Assembly (NCBI GenBank): GCA_000509105.1
Contig: BAIF02000051.1
Span: 62,001-126,000, forward strand
Reading direction: 5' to 3'
From: Clostridiales bacterium VE202-21
GTDB taxonomy: Bacteria; Bacillota; Clostridia; Lachnospirales; Lachnospiraceae
DNA: 64,000 nt
Part shown: one piece after another, positions 1 through 8,878 of the stretch
How the letters are laid out: each line of letters begins with the position of its first letter
Position numbering within the stretch: the first letter of the stretch is position 1
Position numbers and translations under genes: made by a program
The notes under the pieces: generated by a model
What the model was told of the DNA's origin: nothing
The model's input: only the letters and a program-made list of their open reading frames with translations
The model's database searches: none

Positions 1-712
1 CGGGGTAAAACTGGAGGAGAACGGGACCATCCGCATCGGTTCCCTGACCAGCTTTTCCCATATAACAAAAGATCCGGTTATACAAAAATATATCAATGTA
101 CTGGGGGAGGCCGTAGACAAGGTAGGAGGCCCTCAGATTCGCAATATCGGTACCATAGGAGGCAATACCTGCAACGGAGTTACCTCAGCAGACTCTGCGT
201 CCACACTTTTTGCATGGGATGCAATCGTCGAACTGACCGGCCCGGAAGGGATCCGGAAGCTGCCGATCCGGGAATTCTACATCAAAGCAGGAAAAGTCGA
301 TTTAAGGCCGGCAGAGATACAGACAGGTATCCTCATCCCCCGTAAGTCGTACGTGGGATACTGCGGGCATTACATTAAGTACGCCATGCGGGGAGCCATG
401 GACATAGCAACCCTCGGCTGTTCGGTTAACGTAAAGCTTTCCGAAGACAAAAAGCAAATAGAAGATGTAAGGATCGCCTACGGTGTAGCCGGCCCGATTC
501 CCATGCGTGCCGTCCACGCAGAACAGGCGGGCAAAGGCCGGCAGATCGAAGATTCTACTATAGAATTAATCGGTGACACTGTATTGGAAGACGTAACCCC
601 AAGAGACAGCTGGAGAGCCAGCAAGGCCTTCCGGGAACACATCTCAAAGGTCCTGTGCAAACGGGCCCTGAAAGAGTCAATCCGTCTGGCAGGAGGTGTT
701 TATCATGAGTGA
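1..712 (+). CDS. xdhB: Xanthine dehydrogenase FAD-binding subunit (XdhB-like), 5' end outside window
   Basis: Reading from base 2 gives an open frame of 236 residues ending at TGA 710-712; the start lies upstream of the window. The segment around residues 47-60 of the fragment (RNIGTIGGNTCNG) is the FAD pyrophosphate-contacting motif of the XdhB/CoxM flavoprotein family, and the remainder fits the C-terminal domain of that family. In these enzymes the subunit carries FAD and passes electrons from the 2Fe-2S subunit to NAD. It overlaps the next gene (xdhC) by 8 bases, so the two are translationally coupled. The molybdenum subunit of this particular enzyme may lie upstream, or these subunits may partner the fused Se-dependent enzyme at 17998-20553. 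Family assignment is firm; substrate is inferred from the cluster. Confidence 0.9.
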   Translation, partial: GVKLEENGTIRIGSLTSFSHITKDPVIQKYINVLGEAVDKVGGPQIRNIGTIGGNTCNGVTSADSASTLFAWDAIVELTGPEGIRKLPIREFYIKAGKVDLRPAEIQTGILIPRKSYVGYCGHYIKYAMRGAMDIATLGCSVNVKLSEDKKQIEDVRIAYGVAGPIPMRAVHAEQAGKGRQIEDSTIELIGDTVLEDVTPRDSWRASKAFREHISKVLCKRALKESIRLAGGVYHE

Positions 713-1193
713 AAAGCAATATAAGCTCGTAACATGCACAATCAACGGAGAAAAGCGCGAAACCATGGTAGATGTAAGGGCATCTCTGACAGACATGCTC
801 CGTAACGACTACCGTCTGACCAGCGTAAAAAAAGGCTGTGAAGTAGGAGAATGCGGAGCCTGCAACGTCATCATAGACGGAGAATGCTACAACTCCTGCA
901 TCTACCTGGCTGTATGGGCCGATGGAAAAGAAATCCGAACACTGGAAGGCCTCATGGGCCCCGGAGGAGAACTCTCCGATATCCAGCAGGCCTTCATAGA
1001 CGAAGCAGCAGTACAATGCGGCTTCTGCACCCCCGGAATCATCATGAGCGCAGTAGAGATCCTCGAGTCCGGAAAACAATACACAAGAGAAGAACTAAGG
1101 AAATTACTGTCCGGCCATTTATGCAGATGCACCGGCTACGAAAACATCCTCAACGCGGTAGAGAAAACAATGCAGGGGAGGTCGCCTGTCTGA
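705..1193 (+). CDS. xdhC: Xanthine dehydrogenase 2Fe-2S subunit (XdhC-like)
   Basis: The 162-residue protein starts at ATG 705 behind AGGAGG at 691-696; an upstream in-frame GTG at 696 overlaps that Shine-Dalgarno and is rejected. It has the two-domain plan of molybdenum hydroxylase iron-sulfur subunits: a plant-type 2Fe-2S site with Cys45, Cys50, Cys53 and Cys65, and an all-helical 2Fe-2S site with Cys105, Cys108, Cys140 and Cys142 (QCGFCTPG and CRCTGY). It would shuttle electrons between the molybdopterin centre and the FAD subunit encoded just upstream. The last codons and stop fall inside the left arm of a long inverted repeat starting at 1185, so the C-terminal tail appears to come from that element. 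Confidence 0.93.
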   Translation: MSEKQYKLVTCTINGEKRETMVDVRASLTDMLRNDYRLTSVKKGCEVGECGACNVIIDGECYNSCIYLAVWADGKEIRTLEGLMGPGGELSDIQQAFIDEAAVQCGFCTPGIIMSAVEILESGKQYTREELRKLLSGHLCRCTGYENILNAVEKTMQGRSPV

Positions 1194-1481
1194 AACGGGG
1201 AGCGTGCTGCCGCCGGGATAAAAGGGTATGGAGGCTGGGAGTAACCCACTTATGGAGAAGTACTAACATAAAAGACGCCGCCCACGAGGGCACATCCAAC
1301 ATGCAGCCAGAAAGCCTGATGCTTTCTGGCTTTAGTTGGAATGGGAAATGATTTTGGAAAATCATTTCCCATCCCTCGTGGGCGGCATCTTTTACGTAAG
1401 TACTTCTAAACCATGTGTTCTAAACTCCCAGCCCCCATACCCTTTTATCCCGGCGGCAGCACGCTCCCCGTTTCAGACAGG
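1185..1481. repeat. Long nested inverted repeat, element A
   Basis: Outer arms of about 55 bp (1185-1243 and 1424-1481) are nearly perfect reverse complements. A second arm pair lies inside (around 1256-1290 and 1373-1410, sharing CGCCCACGAGGG and its complement). The core has two further hairpins: GCCAGAAAGC pairing with GCTTTCTGGC, and GGGAAATGATTTT pairing with AAAATCATTTCCC. It lies between convergent xdhC and the permease gene and overlaps the xdhC stop codon. No ORF with homology and no run of T characteristic of a simple terminator is seen. The function is unknown; a long RNA hairpin that ends or protects transcripts is inference. Confidence 0.85.
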
Positions 1482-1768
1482 CTGGGTGCCTCCAATCGGG
1501 AGTCCGGCAGCCAGAAGGAGCCGCCAAACGGAACCAGCGTATTAAACCGCCTAACCGATACATAAAAACTCCCCAGCAATTCATCCAACCGCGAGAGCGG
1601 GCACTGTAAGCTGCCCGAACACGAGCCTGCCAAACAGTCCCCCTTTGCATATCCTCCATATTTCCAACCTAAACCTACTGGATCGAACACGAGCCGTTTT
1701 ACCATTTCTATACGCTGGCCCCGTCACACCGCCATTCTTAAGCGGCTTCCCAATTGCTGTCCGGTGCG
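1482..1768. other. Non-coding spacer between elements A and B
   Basis: No credible gene is seen. The dodecamer CGAACACGAGCC occurs twice (near 1617 and 1685), and GCGGGCA can pair with TGCCCG near 1595-1620. These are weak signals and no known RNA family is recognised. Confidence 0.4.
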
Positions 1769-2067
1769 GACGAAGCTAAGTAAAAGGCGAGGCAGACTCC
1801 GGGGGAGCTGTCCATGCCATTTCAAAGTCCATAGAGAGCGCGGTTAGAATCCGTTAGAGAAAAAACAGGGAACTTGGAGGGCAGAATTTGTTTTACCAAA
1901 CAAATTCTGTTGCCGCCGGCGGCGCGAATGCATCGGCATTCGGGCCAACTGCGGCAAGCACCCTCCAAGTTCCCTGGTTTTCTCTTACGGATTCTCCGCA
2001 AACGGACAGGACATTGAAATGGCATGGACAGCTCCCCCGGAGCCTGCCTCACCTTTTACTTAGCGTC
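1769..2067. repeat. Long nested inverted repeat, element B
   Basis: The outer arms (1769-1825 and 2014-2067) are reverse complements with a few mismatches and share GGGGGAGCTGTCCATGCCAT. An inner pair around 1860-1882 and 1960-1990 shares CAGGGAACTTGGAGGG and its complement. The core contains CAGAATTTGTTT pairing with AAACAAATTCTG, and GC-rich mini-palindromes. The right arm overlaps the last codons and the stop of the leftward permease gene, mirroring how element A overlaps xdhC. The sequence is unrelated to element A although the architecture is the same. Confidence 0.85.
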
Positions 2068-3424
2068 TCCACTACCTGCATCATCCGGAGCCGCTTCCAG
2101 CGGAACCTCTTTGTCTCTGGGCAGGATGATGTTTAGCAGGACCGCTATGAGTGTTGCGATTACGACCGGTGATTTTCCGAATATGGTGACAAACCAGTCC
2201 GGGAATGACGCCAGCGCGCCGCTTGCCTGTGAGATTCCCATTCCCAGCGCGGCGGCGAGTCCTACGATGGATGTGTTGCGGTAGGACATATTTTCTGTGT
2301 TGATCAGTTTCATACCTGTCATGGCAATGGAGGCGAATACGGATACGGTTGCACCGCCAAGGACACTGTAAGGTATGGTGGTCAGCAGGGATGAAAACTT
2401 GGGAATCAGGCCTGCTACCAGCAGGATGACCGCGGCAAGGCCGAGGACGCAGCGGTTGACGACTTTTGTCGTAGCAACGATCCCGACGTTCTGGCTGTAG
2501 GTTGCCGTGGGAAGGCCGCCCAGGAGTGCGCCTATGATGTTGGTGATTCCGTAGCCGACGATTCCGCCCTGCAGCTCATTGCTGGATGGCATACGGTTTA
2601 ATCCGCCGCTTGTGGTGGCTGAAAAATCTCCGATGGCCTGGATGGCGTTGATGGCGAATAACAGTCCGATCGCTACGCAGGAGGAGATCTCAAACTTGAT
2701 TCCAAAGTGAAGCGGCATGGGGAGCTGGAAAGCGGAGGCCTGGCCGATGGGAGTAAAGTCTACCATTCCGAAGCACAGGGCTACGATGTATCCTCCAATG
2801 ATTCCGATCAGGATGGAGGCCAGCTTCCAGATTCCTTTTCCGTAGTGGTTTAATATGGTTACGATTGCAAGTGTTATGATCGCAACCAGCCAGTTCTGCC
2901 AGGAACCATAGTCCGGGCTGCCTGTTCCGCCGGCATATAATTGATGGCGGTAGGGTACAGGGAAAGGCCAATTGTGAATACCACAGTCCCGGCAATCAAA
3001 GGCGGGAAAAACCTGCGGATTTTTTTATAAAGATACCTACCAGAATTGCCACGCAGCCGCCGACAATCTGTGCCCCAAGAATGGTGGGGATATCAAAGTC
3101 TGAGGCGATAGACTGCATGCTGGGCAGGTAGGCAAAGCTGATGCCCATGATGACAGGAAGTCCCGAGCCGATAGCAATCCACTTTGTTTTAATAAATGGA
3201 AACAGCTGGAGTAATGTGGACAGCGCGGATACGATCAGCGCTGCCTGGATCAGTATTACGGAGTCGCTTTCAGACAGGCCGCCGACTCCAGCAACGATGA
3301 TTGCAGGCGTTACACAACCCACAATCATCGCAACAACGTGCTGGAGGGCAAGAGGAAAGGCCTGTTTGAAATTAGGCACACCGTTAAGGTCAAATATAGT
3401 GGAACGGGTCACTTCTTTTTTCAT
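2056..3424 (-). CDS. NCS2-family xanthine/urate-type permease, reading frame broken by two single-base deletions
   Basis: Joining three frames gives about 456 residues, the normal length for nucleobase-cation symporter-2 (NCS2) permeases. The start is ATG 3424 behind AAGGGGGG. Gln28-His29 in the first membrane segment (LALQHVV) and the later PTATYSQNVG segment are NCS2 signatures, and there are many hydrophobic segments. The frame is lost near 3027, in a run of seven A that reads through if it were eight, and again near 2938, where one G seems missing before CCGGCGG. Both repairs restore well-conserved NCS2 sequence, so sequencing error is as likely as a real pseudogene. It is the last gene of the leftward purine operon, 16 bases after arcC. 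Import of xanthine or urate is inferred from context; uracil is an alternative. Confidence 0.85.
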
Positions 3425-3440
3425 GCGTTTATCCCCCCTT

Positions 3441-4388
3441 TTAAGCCTGACTGATTCTGGTGCCTGTGGTTCCCTTGATTCCGTCTTTGGCTTTTTCAAG
3501 AAGGGTAATCAGAGCCTGGCGTCCCGGCGCGGATTCCGCGAATTCTACGGCAGCCTGTACCTTAGGCAGCATAGATCCGGGGGCAAAATGTCCCTCAGAC
3601 ATGTACTGTTTTGCTTCCTCTGCAGTGATATGATCGAGCCATTTCTCGTTCGGCTTCCCATAGTTAATTGCCACTTTTTCGACTGCGGTCAGGATGATCA
3701 AAAAATCTGCATCCAGTTCCCGTGCGAGCAGGCTGCTGGCAAAATCTTTGTCAATCACGGCGCTGGCGCCTTTTAGGTGGTTTCCCTGGCGGGTTACGGG
3801 AATTCCGCCGCCGCCGCATGCAATGACAAGATCACCCGATTCTACCATGGTACGGATCGTTCCGATTTCAATGATCTCCTGTGGTCTCGGTGATGCTACC
3901 ACTCGGCGGTAACCTCGCCCCGCATCTTCTTTCATGACATAGTCATATTTCTCTGCCATATCATCGGCCTGTTCTTTTGTGAGGAAACGGCCGATGGGCT
4001 TGGCGGGATTATTAAACGCCGGGTCGTCCGCGTCAACGCGCACCTGTGTGATCATGGTTGCCACCGGGATATCTTTGATGCCGCGGTTCAGCAGTTCTTC
4101 GCGCAGAGCATTCTGCAGGTCGTAGCCTATGTATGCCTGGCTCATTGCCACGCAGACGGACAGCGGCGTGTTGGGCTGCAGCGGGTCTTCGTGGGTGAGC
4201 GCCAGCATTGCGTTATTTACCATTCCGACCTGTGGGCCGTTGCCGTGTGCGACCACGACCTCACAGCCCTCTTCAATCAGGTCTACAATGGCACGTGCAG
4301 TAATCTTTACTGCCGTCATCTGCTCGGGCAGGGTATTGCCAAGGGCGTTTCCGCCCAGCGCGATGACGATGCGTTTCTTTTTTGCCAT
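3441..4388 (-). CDS. arcC: Carbamate kinase
   Basis: This 315-residue amino-acid kinase-fold protein transfers phosphate from carbamoyl phosphate to ADP, giving ATP, CO2 and ammonia. The N-terminal IALGGNALG and the HGNGPQVG segment are the carbamate kinase nucleotide and substrate loops, and ACGGGGIPV and SAVIDKD are further family motifs. The start at ATG 4388 has GGAGG eight bases upstream; an in-frame ATG at 4406 lies inside ridA and lacks a site. It begins two bases after the ridA stop. Paired with the YgeW carbamoyltransferase, it gives the purine pathway its substrate-level phosphorylation step, as ArcC does in arginine fermentation. Confidence 0.95.
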   Translation of the reverse strand: MAKKKRIVIALGGNALGNTLPEQMTAVKITARAIVDLIEEGCEVVVAHGNGPQVGMVNNAMLALTHEDPLQPNTPLSVCVAMSQAYIGYDLQNALREELLNRGIKDIPVATMITQVRVDADDPAFNNPAKPIGRFLTKEQADDMAEKYDYVMKEDAGRGYRRVVASPRPQEIIEIGTIRTMVESGDLVIACGGGGIPVTRQGNHLKGASAVIDKDFASSLLARELDADFLIILTAVEKVAINYGKPNEKWLDHITAEEAKQYMSEGHFAPGSMLPKVQAAVEFAESAPGRQALITLLEKAKDGIKGTTGTRISQA

Positions 4389-4389
4389 T

Positions 4390-4773
4390 TTATTTTCCTC
4401 CGACATAAGCGATGGTTTCTACTTCACAAAGAACTCCTTTTGGCAGATCCTTTACGGCAACACAGGAACGCGCCGGTTTTCCTACAAAATACTTTGCGTA
4501 TATCTCATTGAATGCTGCAAAGTCGCCCATATCCGCGAGGAAACAGGTGGTTTTCACAACGTCTTTGAAGTCTGCACCCTGACTTTCCAGAAGGGCGGCT
4601 ACATTCTTCATTACCTGTTCAGTCTGCTCCTGGATTGTTGTGCCTGCTACTTCGCCGGTTTCAGGTGAGAGCGGGATCTGGCCTGAAAAGAAAGCGATAT
4701 CATTTACGATGATACCCTGTGAATATGGTCCGATTGCTGCTGGTGCGTTTTTTGTATCAACATATTTTAACAT
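4390..4773 (-). CDS. ridA: RidA family enamine/imine deaminase
   Basis: The 127-residue protein matches the full length of the RidA/YjgF/UK114 family: N-terminal [12 protein letters not shown], the [11 protein letters not shown] segment, and C-terminal PARSCVAV with the conserved Arg that binds the imino-acid carboxylate. An AGGAGGT precedes ATG 4773. RidA proteins hydrolyse 2-aminoacrylate and related imines. YgeX cleavage of diaminopropionate produces aminoacrylate, so a RidA in the same operon is chemically sensible (inference). The gene is tightly followed by arcC. Confidence 0.93.
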   Translation of the reverse strand: MLKYVDTKNAPAAIGPYSQGIIVNDIAFFSGQIPLSPETGEVAGTTIQEQTEQVMKNVAALLESQGADFKDVVKTTCFLADMGDFAAFNEIYAKYFVGKPARSCVAVKDLPKGVLCEVETIAYVGGK

Positions 4774-4817
4774 GTCAAATACCTCCTAATGTTTTTCTTC
4801 TTATTATACCAGTTACT

Positions 4818-4954
4818 GTAACAGTTCAGACAGGCCTGAACTGTTACGCATCCAGCCCATTAAAATTCGCCTGCGGCGAAGGGCTGAATGCCTGCAACCA
4901 ATATGTTCTCGTACGGTCTGCGCAGTAAATGCGCAGACCTGTCTGAACGGTTAC
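4818..4954. repeat. Small nested palindromic element (family R1, long copy)
   Basis: GTAACAGTTCAG at 4818 pairs with CCTGAACTGTTAC ending at 4847. The same left arm also pairs with CCTGTCTGAACGGTTAC at 4938-4954. GTCTGCGC pairs with GCGCAGAC inside. It lies between the ygeW stop and ridA start in the leftward operon. A short relative is found at 17948-17977. Confidence 0.7.
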
Positions 4955-5004
4955 CAGTTACTGCCTGTGTGTGCTGCTTTTTATGTTTACGGTACCGCAA
5001 GGGT

Positions 5005-6198
5005 TTATTCGAAAACTCGTGGAGTGCCTTTTTCTTCCAGTCTTTTTAAAACATCGGCAGGATCTGCGAATTTTGCGAGGAAGATCATGGCAGCGATGAT
5101 GTATGGTTTGTAGCTTGCTTCTTTGTAGAGAGGATCTCTGTAGCGGTCGAATACGCTGGCGTCCACTTCTCCGGTTTCGCAGCTTACGCCTGTGATGTCA
5201 GCCGGCAGGCAGTGCATGTAGAGTGCCTTTCCGTCTTTGGTAGTTGCCATAAGTTCTTCTGTGCAGGCCCAGTCTTTGTGCTCAGCATTCTGTGCAAGAA
5301 GTTCCTTCTCCAGTTTCGAGATGCCGTCGAAGTCACCGTTTCCATAGAGCTCTGTACGTTTTTCCATGGCAGCGAAAGGAGCCCAGCTCTTCGGATATAC
5401 GATATCTGCGTCTTTGAAAGCCTCTGCCATATCGTTTGTTTTTGTGAAGGTACCGCCGGACTTTTTAGCATTGTCCGCAGCAACGGCTTCTACTTCCGGG
5501 AATACTTCGTATCCCTCAGGATGAGCCAGGACAACATCCATCCCAAAACGTGTCATCAGACCGATGATACCCTGGGGAACGGACAGCGGTTTTCCATAAG
5601 ATGGAGAGTAAGCCCATGTCATGGCCAGTTTCTTGCCCTTCAGATTCTCAACGCCGCCGAACTGGTGGATGATATGAAGCATATCTGCCATCGCCTGTGT
5701 CGGGTGGTCGATGTCACACTGCAGATTGACAAGTGTCGGTTTCTGTTCCAGAATGCCGTCTTTATTGCCCTGAGTTACAGAGTCAACCACTTCATGCATA
5801 TAGGCATTTCCCTTGCCGATGTACATATCATCACGGATACCGATAACGTCAGCCATGAAAGAGATCATATTTGCTGTCTCGCGGACGGTCTCGCCGTGGG
5901 CTACCTGTGATTTTCCTTCATCCAGATCCTGAACTTCGAGTCCCAGCAGGTTGCAGGCAGAAGCAAAAGAAAACCGGGTACGTGTAGAATTATCGCGGAA
6001 GAGAGAGATGCCGAGTCCGCTCTCAAATACTTTTGTGGAGATATTGTTTTCTCTCATAAAACGAAGTGCGTCGGCAAGAGTGAATACTGCTTCCAGTTCA
6101 TCATCTGTCTTCTCCCATGTCAGAAAAAAGTCTCCATTGTACATTTCTTTAAAGTTCAGTGCGTTCAGCTTATCAATGTAATCCTGTAATGTTTTCAT
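5005..6198 (-). CDS. ygeW: Knotted carbamoyltransferase YgeW
   Basis: The 397-residue protein has the carbamoyl-phosphate-binding motif STRTR at residues 71-75 (within FRDNSTRTRFSF), the DHPTQAMADM segment and HCLPAD near residue 327, all diagnostic of aspartate/ornithine carbamoyltransferase folds. The length and internal sequence match the YgeW branch, which has a trefoil knot. Its substrate in purine breakdown is not settled; phosphorolysis of a ureido intermediate to carbamoyl phosphate for ArcC is the usual inference. It is separated from ridA by a palindromic element and from ygeY by a perfect palindrome, so differential transcript processing within the operon is possible. Confidence 0.94.
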   Translation of the reverse strand: MKTLQDYIDKLNALNFKEMYNGDFFLTWEKTDDELEAVFTLADALRFMRENNISTKVFESGLGISLFRDNSTRTRFSFASACNLLGLEVQDLDEGKSQVAHGETVRETANMISFMADVIGIRDDMYIGKGNAYMHEVVDSVTQGNKDGILEQKPTLVNLQCDIDHPTQAMADMLHIIHQFGGVENLKGKKLAMTWAYSPSYGKPLSVPQGIIGLMTRFGMDVVLAHPEGYEVFPEVEAVAADNAKKSGGTFTKTNDMAEAFKDADIVYPKSWAPFAAMEKRTELYGNGDFDGISKLEKELLAQNAEHKDWACTEELMATTKDGKALYMHCLPADITGVSCETGEVDASVFDRYRDPLYKEASYKPYIIAAMIFLAKFADPADVLKRLEEKGTPRVFE

Positions 6199-6242
6199 CG
6201 TAAAATCCTCCTAAATTTTGTGAATATTCTGAATATGGTGTT

Positions 6243-6284
6243 CAAGGGGGTCAGACCCCTCTGCAGAGGGGTCTGACCCCCTTG
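6243..6284. repeat. Perfect 42-bp palindrome (family R2, copy 1)
   Basis: CAAGGGGGTCAGACCCCTCTG is followed at once by its exact reverse complement, with no loop. It lies between ygeY and ygeW. The same core occurs again between ssnA and ygfK at 11223-11270. GGGGTCAGACCCC is itself palindromic, so the RNA could fold as one 21-bp stem or as two smaller ones. Confidence 0.9.
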
Positions 6285-6299
6285 CACCAGTTTGTTAAA

Positions 6300-7610
6300 T
6301 TATTTGCAATATAACGTCGGCAGTGCAGCATATACAGCAGCACATACTACCAAATCTGCTTTCCATGTTTTCTCGTTTGGAGCATGAGCCTGTGCCTCTG
6401 CGCCAGGTCCAAATCCGATGCACGGGATTCCATTTCTTCCCATGATGGATACGCCGTTTGTCGAGAAGGTCCATTTGTCGGTTAACGGGCGGGCTTTTCT
6501 CATTGCCTCCGTCTCTGCGGTTCCGATTCTGGTGTCGCCGTAGAGGCTGGTGTATGCTTCCTCGAGTGCTTTTGTTACGGCGTGATCCTCAGGGATTACC
6601 CAAGTCGGGAAATAGCACTCGATCGGATAGGTAAGACCTGTGTAGGAGGGCCTGTCGTAGTTATACATGGAAACTTTTACGTCATCACCATATTTTTTCA
6701 CGCTTGGAAGTGCGCGGATCTCATCCAGGCAGCTCTCCCAAGTCTCGCCTGCTGTCATGCGGCGGTCCAAAGATACGGAGCAGGAGTCGGCCACTGCACA
6801 GCGGCTGGGAGAGGTAAAGAAGATCTCGGATGTTGTGACAGTTCCTCTGCCCAGGAAACGTGCTTCTTTCCATTCCGGATTGAACTTCTCATCCAGCATC
6901 TTGACGAGGCCTTTGATCTCGGTGCCTTCCGCAGCATCATTTTCATTTAACGCACGGATATCCTGCAGGATATCGGCCATCTTATAGATTGCATTGTCAC
7001 CGCGCTCCGGTGCAGAACCGTGGCAGGAGACGCCTTTGACATCCACACGGATCTCCATGCGTCCTCGCTGCCCGCGGTAGATTCCGCCGTCTGTCGGCTC
7101 TGTCGATACAACGAATTCCGGGCGAACCTTATCTTCATTAATAATATACTGCCAGCAGAGACCGTCACAGTCTTCCTCCTGGACAGTTCCGGTTACGAGA
7201 ACGGTGTATTTGTCGTTCAGCAGTCCCAGGTCTTTCATAATCTTTGCCCCGTATACTGCAGAGACAATACCGCCGCATTGGTCGGATACACCGCGGCCGC
7301 CGATCTCTTCGTCGTTTTCATATCCTTCGTATGGATCGAAAGTCCAGTTCTCGATATTCCCGATACCTACAGTGTCGATGTGGGCGTCAAATCCTATGAT
7401 CTTTTCACCTGTTCCCATGTAGCCAAGAACATTTCCCTGGGGATCGATTTCCACCTTGTCAAACCCCAGGCTTCTCATCTCTTCGGCGATACGTTGGATG
7501 TGCGCTTTCTCATCACAGCTCTCGCCCGGGAATTTTACAATGTCCCTCAAAAATTTGGTCATGTCAGCCTGATAACCTTGTGCAGCTTCTTTGATTTTGT
7601 TAAAATCCAT
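6300..7610 (-). CDS. ygeY: YgeY family selenium-metabolism-linked M20 hydrolase
   Basis: The 436-residue M20 zinc peptidase-fold protein shows His77 and Asp79 ([10 protein letters not shown]), the bridging Asp110 ([10 protein letters not shown]), Glu145-Glu146 (QEEDCDG) and a C-terminal His in EAQAHAPNE. These are the usual di-zinc ligands and catalytic acid. AAGGAG precedes ATG 7610. YgeY proteins occur with Se-dependent molybdenum hydroxylase genes and are required for anaerobic purine use in several gut bacteria. The natural substrate is not fixed by sequence; hydrolysis of an N-carbamoyl or amide bond of a linear intermediate is inference. It follows ygeX by 45 bases. Confidence 0.94.
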   Translation of the reverse strand: MDFNKIKEAAQGYQADMTKFLRDIVKFPGESCDEKAHIQRIAEEMRSLGFDKVEIDPQGNVLGYMGTGEKIIGFDAHIDTVGIGNIENWTFDPYEGYENDEEIGGRGVSDQCGGIVSAVYGAKIMKDLGLLNDKYTVLVTGTVQEEDCDGLCWQYIINEDKVRPEFVVSTEPTDGGIYRGQRGRMEIRVDVKGVSCHGSAPERGDNAIYKMADILQDIRALNENDAAEGTEIKGLVKMLDEKFNPEWKEARFLGRGTVTTSEIFFTSPSRCAVADSCSVSLDRRMTAGETWESCLDEIRALPSVKKYGDDVKVSMYNYDRPSYTGLTYPIECYFPTWVIPEDHAVTKALEEAYTSLYGDTRIGTAETEAMRKARPLTDKWTFSTNGVSIMGRNGIPCIGFGPGAEAQAHAPNEKTWKADLVVCAAVYAALPTLYCK

Positions 7611-7655
7611 GATTACTTCTCCTTTTTAGAATTTATAATATTGAAATTGCTTAGT

Positions 7656-8861
7656 TTAACGGTCATTTCCGCCCCACACGATGGATTCGTATCTCTGCGG
7701 ATCTGTATCTCCTTCGGTGGAGAAGAGCAAGACTCTGGACTCTTCGTTCAGTCCAAGATGCTCTCTTAAGTCTTTATATTCATCCATACACATGATGCAC
7801 GCCAGCGCACCGAACGGTGCAGCTCCGGATTCCCCGGAAGTAACAGGTGCGTCTCCCTTTACCGGCGCCGCCAGCATACGCATGCCTTTAGCGGCTACCC
7901 AGTCAGGCGCTGCGATAAATGTATCCACATGGTTCTTCAGGATATCCCAGGAGATCGTGTTCGGTTCTCCGCAGGCCAGCCCAGCCATGATTGTCACCAT
8001 ATCCCCATCCACGATCTGGATGCTTCCGTCCCCCAGGGCAGCGCCCTTGTAGAGGCAGGCAGCGGCTTTGGCCTCCACAACGATTACTTTCGGCGGATTC
8101 TCCGGATAACGGTTGGCAAAATATCCCTGCACAGCTCCTGCAAGAGATCCCACGCCTGCCTGGATAAATACGTGGGTTGGTCTGCCGCAGCCGTATTCCT
8201 TCAGCTGTTCATTTGCCTCCATTGCCATGGTCCCGTATCCCTGCATGATCCAGGCCGGAATCTCTTCGTAGCCGTCCCATGCAGTATCCTGCACCATAAT
8301 GCCGTTATCAGTCTTCGATGCCATGTCTGCGGCCATGCGTACACACTCATCATAGTTATATTCCTCGATCGTCGCCTGTGCGCCTTCAGCGAGAATATTA
8401 TTGAGGCGGGTCTGTGTGGTGCCCTTGGGCATCAGCACGACGGCTTTCTGCCCCAGCTTATTGGCTGCCCACGCAACGCCGCGTCCGTGGTTGCCGTCTG
8501 TAGCCGTGAAGAAGGTTGCCTGGCCGAATTCCTTTTTCAGTTCTTCGGAAGTCAGCACCTGATAAGGAAGCTCAGAAACATCCTTACCAACCTGTTTGGC
8601 GATATAACGCGCCATTGCGAATGAGCCGCCCAGTACCTTGAAAGCATTGAGGCCAAACCGGTAAGATTCATCCTTTACGTATACTTCCTTCAAGCCCAGC
8701 CGTTCGGCCATCTTATCCAGCCTGGCAAGCGGGGTGATGCTGTACTGCGGAAAGCTTTCATGAAAGGCCCTTGCTTTTTCGACCTCGCTAAGCGCCATAA
8801 CCTTCAGTTGTGCATCGTCTGTTTTAGGCATATGGTTCACTGCCCATTTGATTGATTCCAT
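7656..8861 (-). CDS. ygeX: Diaminopropionate ammonia-lyase
   Basis: This 401-residue fold type II PLP enzyme has Lys75 in RFGLNAFKVLGGS as the Schiff-base lysine, ATDGNHGRGVAWAA as the substrate-carboxylate loop and the glycine-rich QAGVGSLAGAV phosphate-binding loop. It converts 2,3-diaminopropionate to pyruvate plus two ammonia. The sequence follows the YgeX family end to end. AGGAGG precedes ATG 8861. It lies directly downstream of the regulator and opens the enzyme genes of the leftward operon. Pyruvate is the central product by which purine carbon joins fermentation. Confidence 0.95.
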   Translation of the reverse strand: MESIKWAVNHMPKTDDAQLKVMALSEVEKARAFHESFPQYSITPLARLDKMAERLGLKEVYVKDESYRFGLNAFKVLGGSFAMARYIAKQVGKDVSELPYQVLTSEELKKEFGQATFFTATDGNHGRGVAWAANKLGQKAVVLMPKGTTQTRLNNILAEGAQATIEEYNYDECVRMAADMASKTDNGIMVQDTAWDGYEEIPAWIMQGYGTMAMEANEQLKEYGCGRPTHVFIQAGVGSLAGAVQGYFANRYPENPPKVIVVEAKAAACLYKGAALGDGSIQIVDGDMVTIMAGLACGEPNTISWDILKNHVDTFIAAPDWVAAKGMRMLAAPVKGDAPVTSGESGAAPFGALACIMCMDEYKDLREHLGLNEESRVLLFSTEGDTDPQRYESIVWGGNDR

Positions 8862-8878
8862 GTGTGAAAACCTCCTAT

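Noticed and set aside
1185-2067. Insertion sequence or MITE with terminal inverted repeats
   Set aside because: No transposase, no shared arm sequence between elements, and no clear target duplication were seen.
2690-2995. 101-codon frame inside the permease region
   Set aside because: It encodes no membrane protein-like sequence and lies in the wrong frame; the true product is recovered by joining the neighbouring frames.
3000-3030. Programmed ribosomal slippage on the A7 run in the permease gene
   Set aside because: The run could allow slippage, but a second frameshift 90 bases on has no slippery sequence, and other genes show the same single-base loss. Error is simpler.
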